From NCBI GenBank assembly GCA_020002185.1, contig CM034534.1, forward strand, positions 15,282,964 through 15,346,963: a DNA stretch of 64,000 nt, given 5' to 3'. Source of the DNA: Paraescarpia echinospica. Its lineage: Eukaryota > Annelida > Polychaeta > Sabellida > Siboglinidae. Positions 57,453-64,000 of this stretch are shown here, in pieces (the first letter of the stretch is position 1; each line of letters starts with the position of its first letter). Both the position numbers and the translations under genes were made by a program. The notes under the pieces are model-generated. The model was not told the DNA's origin, did not search any database, and saw only the letters and a program-made list of their open reading frames with translations.

Positions 57453-58231
57453 TGCAAGCACCAACACAAGTCATGAATAGTGATGAAAGAAGGCCAAATG
57501 AATGATGTTTATTAAGAGATTAAGTTAGAGAGAGAAATGTGGGCTCTACATCCCAAGGCCAGGCCTGTGACTGAGCCCATACTAGTCTCCTGTCCCTCAG
57601 GTTGACAGAGCCCACATTTCGGCATATACAACATTAGCAGTATTGTTATAGATATATACAACATCATTACTACTGTAATCACAGTAGACCTTAGGCACCG
57701 TACCGTACTAACCAAGCACACCATTCATTCAAATAACTATAATCCCAACTACCTGCTGAAGACTTACATTGTAGCAAGATTTAGCCTAAACCTATAAGTG
57801 GGGCCATTACGCCCCACTTACTAAAATCACCGGTGGAAGAGAAGCGAGCTGTCTCGGCGTTAAAACCCCGTGAACACATTGTCCACCTGCACTAAGAAAA
57901 CGGGGAAAGCTTTGAGATATGCTATCAACCCCTCTTCCACCAATGATGTACATGGTAGTCCCTAACGCTATCAAAAATTTGGGAGGGATGGGAGGGCCAA
58001 CATTTGTTGATGCGACCACTCCGTCTGCTTTCACAAAACGAAGTGACCAAGAGCTCGTTGTAATCTGTGACTGCGCGCCACTACCGCGCGGTGATTGGCT
58101 CCTTGCGCCAGAGACAACGAGGTAATTAGCATAATAATTAGCATCAGACATTAGGCCAATCATCACTTGTCCTGCGTTGTTGCCAGCACAAAAACCCATA
58201 TGCAGCACGGTGCCGTGGCCGCATATTCTCA
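57453..58231 (-). mobile_element. Solo LTR inserted in the LINE
   Basis: A 779-bp insertion with TG...CA ends flanked by TTTA on both sides (57,449-57,452; 58,232-58,235). Removing it restores the LINE reading KKLSLWLNINKLSLN. On the minus strand there is an AATAAA at 57,508-57,513, about 55 bp from the 3' end, and a CCAAT-type motif (GATTGGCTCC complement) near the GC-rich 5' part. A perfect 13-bp stem joins 57,535-57,547 and 57,607-57,619. A 141-codon minus-strand frame (57,807-58,232) has no recognisable domain and is probably incidental. No internal retrotransposon sequence is present. Confidence 0.7.
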
Positions 58232-58235
58232 TTTA

Positions 58236-59423
58236 TGGCTTAACATTAATAAACTTTCTTTGAATATACAGAAAACTCACACAGTGACCTTTAGTAATAC
58301 GATCAGTATAAGAGAGAGGTGTAATAACATTTGCATAGACGGCATACAAATTAACACTGTACATGAGATAAAGTTTTTGGGTTTGCTTATAAATAATACA
58401 TTGAATTGGAGCACACACATTAAATATATATCAAATAAAATTTCTAAGAATATTGGTATTATAAAAAAGGTGACAAACAAATTAGATAACAAATCATTGT
58501 TAAACCTGTATTACATGTTTATATACCCATATATTACTTATTGTAATGTTGTCTGGGGAAGGGCCCCGAATATATACCTTGCTAAAATTCATTTACTCCA
58601 AAAACGAGTTTTGCGTGTAATAAGTCATGTAGGATTTATTGAACATACGCAGCCTTTATTTACATCTTATCAAATAATGAATATTTATGACGTAAATAAA
58701 TATTTATGCTGTATTCTAATGTACAAGCATAATAGGGGTATGTTGCCAGATATATATCATGATGTATTTGTCCTGCAAATATCCACACATAAATATAATA
58801 CAAGACAGGAAGTAACATATAAAATACCATTCTGCAAGACTAATTGTAGACAACTGTCTTTGGCTTATGTTGGTCCTAAAATCTGGAATACATTTATTAC
58901 AAATAACTATTTACAATATTGTACATCTATTCATATGTTCAAACAAAGGACCAAGCGTCTAATTCTAGCAAACATATGCTAAATGCTGCTTTAATGTAAT
59001 TTTGTCATGTTAAGATGTACCCTGTGTTCAGTGTTAGGTACTCGTATAATGTTGTCGTGTTAAGATGTACCTGGTGTTCAGTGTTACGGTACTCGTGTAA
59101 TGTTGTCATGTTAAGATGTACCTGATGTTCAGTGTTACGGTACTCGCATAATGATGTCATGTTAAGATGTACCTGATGTTCAGACTTACGGTACTCGTAT
59201 AATGCATTATTAAATAAATTGTTAGTTTATTATGAAGATTTTTTTTTTTTTTTTTTTTACACGAATCTAAGATTTCATTGCATATATGACATGAATAAGG
59301 AACACAAGCAATGTGTTGCTTCGTTCCATTTGATACGTAATGTATACATGTTTCATATTACTGCTACATCTGTGATATACTTAACATTATGTATCAATAA
59401 AGATTATTGTTATTATTATTATT
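58236..59423 (+). mobile_element. Third LINE, RT C-terminus and 3' UTR
   Basis: The RT thumb and C-terminal domain resume (HEIKFLGLLINNTLNW, CNVVWG, HKYNTRQ, GPKIWN) and stop at TAA near 58,981. The 3' UTR contains four tandem units and ends in a TTATTATT tail near 59,423. A poly-T run of about 20 lies at 59,238. Confidence 0.85.
59001..59206 (+). repeat. Four ~50-bp tandem units in LINE 3' UTR
   Basis: GTTAAGATGTACC followed by TGTTCAG and GGTACTCG recurs at about 59,008, 59,058, 59,110 and 59,160, with minor variation. Confidence 0.85.
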
Positions 59424-61880
59424 GTAAAGAAATAGAGGTTAGTGAAACACTTGCAATATTTGTAAGTCGACGTAATTACACACTTTGTTACTAGTTTGGA
59501 AACGTTGTTTGCTCACAATGACTGATATATCTGACTAAAGGCGTCTCTCATGTGAGATCCAGCGAAATATTGAAAGAAAGCAGAAACCTAGAGGCAGCAG
59601 AAACCGCGCAGCTAAATATACGTAATATAATATGCCTCCATAATTTGTTAAAATATTTATTTGCTTTGCACTCTGATGTTTTTCCCATCGAAGTTAGAAG
59701 GAAAGGAATTTAAACAAAGACGTGTTACAATGTAGGCCTGTCAGGGACTGCATTGAAAAGTAACAACATCATTACGACAAATTGTAACTTAATTTTCAAA
59801 GCACACTACACGCATTAAATGGTGTTATTGAATGCTGAAAACAAATGTTTGCATGACGATAAAAGTACATTATTATCAATAAATGGATGTTATCGCATAC
59901 ATTATATTTCATACTTAATATCACAAAATATTACTTTTGTGTTTGCTAAATTTTTTATTTATGCAAAATGTAGCATGTGTAATCAACTATGCGGTGTTTT
60001 ATATCACTGCCGGCAGTGTGTTCCTACACAATTATTATTTACAGACACAGTTAGCATCTGCAGATATGCTACAGTTTCAATTTCGCGTACATTTACGGAA
60101 AGCCCCCCCCCCCTCAGTGAGCCAAGCATCGTGGCCGTTGATTGGCTGACACGTTCACATCCGGCATCATGTCAACGTTTATTTACGCGAAGTGCGTTCT
60201 TTTATAGCAATATCTTTAAAAAACGGCACCAAGCCGTCAGTGATTTGTAAATCGACGCATTGCAATATTGTTTAGAAGCAGCACAAATGTACGCAGTTTA
60301 ATGTTCACGTTGTGAGAAGAAACAGCGGAACAAAAGTTGCCGATTTCAACGGCTACGGTCGTGGGGAAACCTAATATAACGAGCAACGTCGACATCGCTT
60401 TCGCTTCGACTTGATGGAATAACTTGAACAACTAGTCCTGATGTCGATCACGAAAGATGTTGTGATTGCTTGCATGCGCATGGTTACACAATTCATCATA
60501 CTCGATTAATGTACATTACCCGTTTAAACGTTTTTCAGCATCATACCGTACAGACCAGATCAGTTCAGTTCAATGATACAAATATATATATCTGAAGTGT
60601 AAAATAAAGTATTAATAGTTTACTATTCTGTATGGTAAATGCGATTTTATTACTAATATATTATAAATGCATGCAATGCAATGTTAGCAAACAATATACA
60701 TTAATTGCGTAATGTCTACGGTTTTTGTTTATATTGATAAAGATGCACATGTGCATCACAATTGTAGTCATTCATAGATATTTTAGCGCCGGCTGATATT
60801 CGGACGGAATCACATTGTTCACCTCATGTCAGACATATTGCGTAATTACGAACTAATTAGTAAACATTTACTCCTTAGGCCATGATGAATTTATCTGCTT
60901 GTGATCTGTCATTGTAATAACTAATAATTATATTCGTAGTCTCAACCATCACAACAGCTGATGCTGAAATTCTGGAAGTTTGAGCGAAGTTTCTAGTTCT
61001 CCAAACTACTCGATATGACAGACTGCTATCAGTGTTACCACCTTAAAAAAGAACCAGCATTCCAGGGACATGGAAATAGTGGCCCACTGGGGAATATGGG
61101 GTGGCATTGTACGAAGATTGAAACTACCGAAAAGTTCCCCAGTAGCTAAAAATGTGTCTTTAGTCCAGAAAACCATTGGAGTGACTTTAATAGGAATATA
61201 AATAGCTTAGTCGGATGGAGCTCGGCTTACTCTTTCTTGCAATAGTTGTTTTTTGATACGTGTGATAATTTATATATATTCTTGTGTGTGAAAGACGCCA
61301 ACAAGTCTATTTTGGCATGTCCGCAGCACAGGGTAGTATTAAAAATATTATCGTAATAATAATATTGACTAACTGTTAGCTGTTTAACTATAAGTTTTAG
61401 TTTATTCTAGGAATACCTATCTGTTATTTTATTATGCTCTATAAAGCATTCGCATATAAATATTATTTTCTTTATCTTACATGATTGTATAATGTGTCCA
61501 CAAAAGGCACGTGCTTGATGTTATTTGAATAATATGTATCATAGCTATGTTCCAATAAAGTATTATGTGGCTAGAAAGTTCATCTACCTACCTAATATAC
61601 ATGGGGCTGTCACCCCAAGACAAAAGACATAAGCATAGTCAACGTTTCTGGTCGTCAGAAGACATCGAAGTCGCAGAAAAGCAGCGTCCTCGTTAAGAAT
61701 GTGTTCTACGTTATCCATCTTTTTCATATACAGGCTTTTCCAGGTTTATATTCATGGTGTACTATATGTAGGTCCTTTGTTTCTTTTGTGAAATAAAAGT
61801 AGTGCATGATATATAGACCTAATTTGACAACGTATGGTTTGAAAATTTAAGACGTTGTATTTTACGTTATCCTGTGTTCT
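59424..61880. other. No gene recognised
   Basis: An open stretch at 59,819-60,250 has no recognisable domain. A CpG-richer patch with an inverted CCAAT motif (GATTGGCTGACACG) at about 60,138 could be a promoter. A short frame at about 61,015-61,146 (TDCYQCYHLKKEPAF) is cysteine-containing but unidentified. Confidence 0.4.
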
Positions 61881-62000
61881 ATGTTATTGCGGAGGAAGGA
61901 AGCGTTGTAACACGTTCCACGGCGCTCTGACGGCAACGTTTTTTTGCCAGATTCAAACGTGATCCTGCTGCGGGTCTAACACCCAATTTGCAAAACAAAG
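61881..62000 (+). promoter_or_regulatory. Candidate non-coding first exon
   Basis: GC-richer sequence ends AACAAAG before a consensus donor GTAAGT (62,001). It would splice to the acceptor ATATTTTTCAG at 62,425-62,435, just upstream of an ATG with a coding-like frame. The transcription start is unknown. Confidence 0.35.
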
Positions 62001-62543
62001 GTAAGTTTGTATAAATTTACCAATGCACGCATGACAAACAAACGTGATATTGTACAAAAGCTAGATTCCCTTCACAATAAGAGATTACTATCGTATAATT
62101 CCATTTAGAATTAATAATTTTGGTGATCAAAATGAAGTGATGACTTGCAGTCATTTTAATTCAGGCACCTGCGAAAAATCGCCAGCTCATGATGTGTCAC
62201 CCTTGCATAAAGGATGAATATAGTAAAAATTATCGATATCGTAGAATACACGCGTACATATGTAACATTTGAATGGGCTTGTTTGCATTAACCCTAATAG
62301 AATCAATTGGACGAAATGCAAGTGGAATTCATAATAGAAACATTTAATTTTCAACACATTCAGACATTACAACATTTCAGCGGCTCCTGGAAGTGGAATG
62401 GATAACGTAGAATACACTTGACTAATATTTTTCAGTGTTTATTGTTACATTGTGATTATGTAATATATCTTGGGTATCCTCCTGTTGCACGTAGTCGATT
62501 GGTGTTTTACTATTCTTGTATAATCTTTCAAATTTCAAGTAAA

Positions 62544-62804
62544 ATGCCGCGAAATTCAGCAGAAAATCAAACGCTTTATAGAAAACACAAAAAACAAACT
62601 GACGCGCTTTACTTGGCCAGAAAGAGAACACGCATCGCAAAATACAATGTCAAAACTGCTTAACTGACCCCGGAAGCTAAGAAAAAGAGAAGACAGAAAG
62701 TAAAGGAAAACATGCGAAGACACCGAGCGAAGAATGGACAGTTGGATGCGGTGCCAGTAGTTAGGCCTATTAGAATCCTGCTTCATGTGAACATCCCCCT
62801 GTGA
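62544..62804 (+). pseudogene. Short basic protein, interrupted by one stop
   Basis: ATG opens MPRNSAENQTLYRKHKKQTD, then ARKRTRIAKY. A TAA at 62,661-62,663 interrupts, and the same frame continues LTPEAKKKRRQKVKENMRRH and RAKNGQL to TGA at 62,804. The Lys/Arg-rich pattern (MPR-x-SAE, then RRQKVKENMRRHRAKN) resembles the N-terminus of uncharacterised, often transposon-associated invertebrate proteins that begin MPRxNAExQRxYR. That resemblance is from memory of the pattern and is not certain. It lies downstream of a candidate first exon. Either a pseudogene or a base error. Confidence 0.45.
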
Positions 62805-64000
62805 GCTACTTTATGCAGTTTCCACGTTTAGAAACTATGAATTTCATATCTTATTATCATAAATGCCATTAAGCTTAAAATACTGGTAAATACAACTGTA
62901 GCAGAGCTTCCAAGTTGAATAAACCCAAAATAGGGAGATCTCCCTATATTATCAAAACACAATAGGGAGATTTTACGGATAATTGTTTTTAAAGGGAACG
63001 CTTATCGAAAGCCACCTAAGCTGAAACACACCTATACCAGCAAAACAGGGCCTCACCCAATCCAAATTTGTTCAGACATGCTACGAAGTGCGGTCGGGCA
63101 CGCGATTGAACGCGTGATCGGATGCGGGATAGGACATGCAACTATGAGCATGTATATATATATATATACACCAGCATGGTAAATTTTGGTAATCATACTT
63201 AGTGTGTTCAATCATAAAATATAAAAATAAACTAAAAGTACAGTGTACATATTACCATTTATGAAGGCAAGGCAGAGAACATGGCTAAAAGCATTTTTCG
63301 TGTCAAATGGGGCATTTTCTGTTTAAAAGTGAAAAAGGCCCATTTTTGTTCAGAAAAGAAATATTATATTTCAAAGTTAACTTTGAAAAATAATATTTGC
63401 AACACAATAACAACCGTACATAATAAATTTAGATAATACAATAATTTCTGTCACACAATAACATAAATGTCTGGTTGTTCCTCATGCAGCAGTGCTTAAT
63501 ATATACATTAACAAATGTAATTTACACAAGCAATCATATTAAGAATTATGAATGTTGAAATCACTGATGCTGTTTCATTTTAGCTAGCGCTATATATGCC
63601 GCCATCCAACGGAATTTGTTAGAACTACAAAACGCGGGTATATCACTTTGACCCAGCGTAACCTAGGCTGTTGTTATTCCTTCGAGTTTTGTGTTCGAAA
63701 CAGGAATATGTACACTTATGCATGTTATAACGATGTGACAATTACATTTAATTAGCAACATGTCTTCAATGCGCTTAGCGGACAGCCAGACAACGATTGC
63801 AAAACGGTTTATGTTAGCGCCTTTCGCCTGCGTCCCTGTTTACGTCGGTTGATGCCAAGGTCAAGGAGCCTATATTTAGACAGGTGGCGTCACTGAGCGA
63901 AATCATGGCAGTCTACAATTGGAGTTTTTACCCGCCATTTAGGAGGCTACCACATGCGTCAATGCATATGTTCTGGCTTGGCGTGCCGCCAGAATGGCGG
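62805..64000. other. No gene recognised
   Basis: AT-rich sequence. An 18-bp perfect palindrome (ATAGGGAGATCTCCCTAT) lies at about 62,932-62,949, with a half-copy (AATAGGGAGATTTT) about 30 bp downstream. An (AT)n run lies at about 63,154-63,170. Confidence 0.5.

Noticed and set aside
57807..58232. 141-residue minus-strand frame as a host gene
   Set aside because: It lies wholly inside a solo LTR bounded by TG...CA and TTTA duplications and has no recognisable domain.
59819..60250. 143-residue frame as a gene
   Set aside because: No domain, low-complexity C-run inside, and no supporting splice or promoter signals.

Overview
The window looks like an AT-rich, repeat-laden nuclear contig from a metazoan, most likely a marine invertebrate. 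Spliced exons of extracellular modules, an intronless FMRFamide-receptor-like GPCR, several non-LTR retrotransposon families, a Mag-type Ty3/gypsy element, tRNA-derived SINEs, hAT and TTAA-type DNA elements and long simple repeats all point that way. I cannot name the species. Host coding sequence is sparse: one intact GPCR gene, exons of a mosaic secreted protein, and a small broken basic-protein gene.

Left third (1-21,171): a TIR element (651-1632) is followed by a very large inverted repeat. Its arms, 2378-6901 and 13,757-18,281, are about 4.52 kb each and nearly identical. The 6.9-kb spacer holds a 3.9-kb minisatellite of 57-bp units (about 69 copies) with a 969-bp (17-unit) higher-order period and a hairpin in every unit. 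The inner breakpoint of the palindrome cuts through a hAT element that is complete, with 8-bp target duplications, only in the left arm. Just outside the right arm lies an intact GPCR (19,444-20,577, minus). The left side has about 36 bp in its place, and a second, more diverged stretch of inverted homology lies beyond it (1740-2341 versus 20,727-21,171). That stretch runs into a 1000-N scaffold gap.

Middle (22,172-43,741): I can reassemble part of a plus-strand mosaic extracellular gene. An EGF/cadherin-like exon lies at 23.6 kb, with a decayed duplicate at 26.3 kb. A von Willebrand A exon with a frameshift lies at 28.6 kb. Three MAM-domain exons (29,572-29,682; 42,524-42,725; 43,652-43,741) join in phase. 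The middle MAM exon carries a nonsense codon. The 12.8-kb intron between the first two MAM exons holds a SINE, a minus-strand LINE with L1-like ORF1, and an RTE-like LINE split by a young gypsy element of the Mag lineage. That gypsy element has 107-bp LTRs differing at one base, a GACGC target duplication, a tRNA-Leu-type primer site and an uninterrupted gag-pol of 1309 codons.

Right third (43,742-64,000): mostly repeats. There is a second copy of the minus-strand LINE (47.0-49.9 kb), sharing a 3'-UTR hairpin with a compensatory change; a 25-bp perfect inverted repeat inside a dispersed repeat; a TTAA-flanked non-autonomous DNA element; and a third LINE (55.8-59.4 kb) whose RT is split by a 779-bp solo LTR. 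A candidate two-exon gene (about 61.9-62.8 kb) for a short basic protein carries an internal stop. Long stretches hold nothing I recognise.
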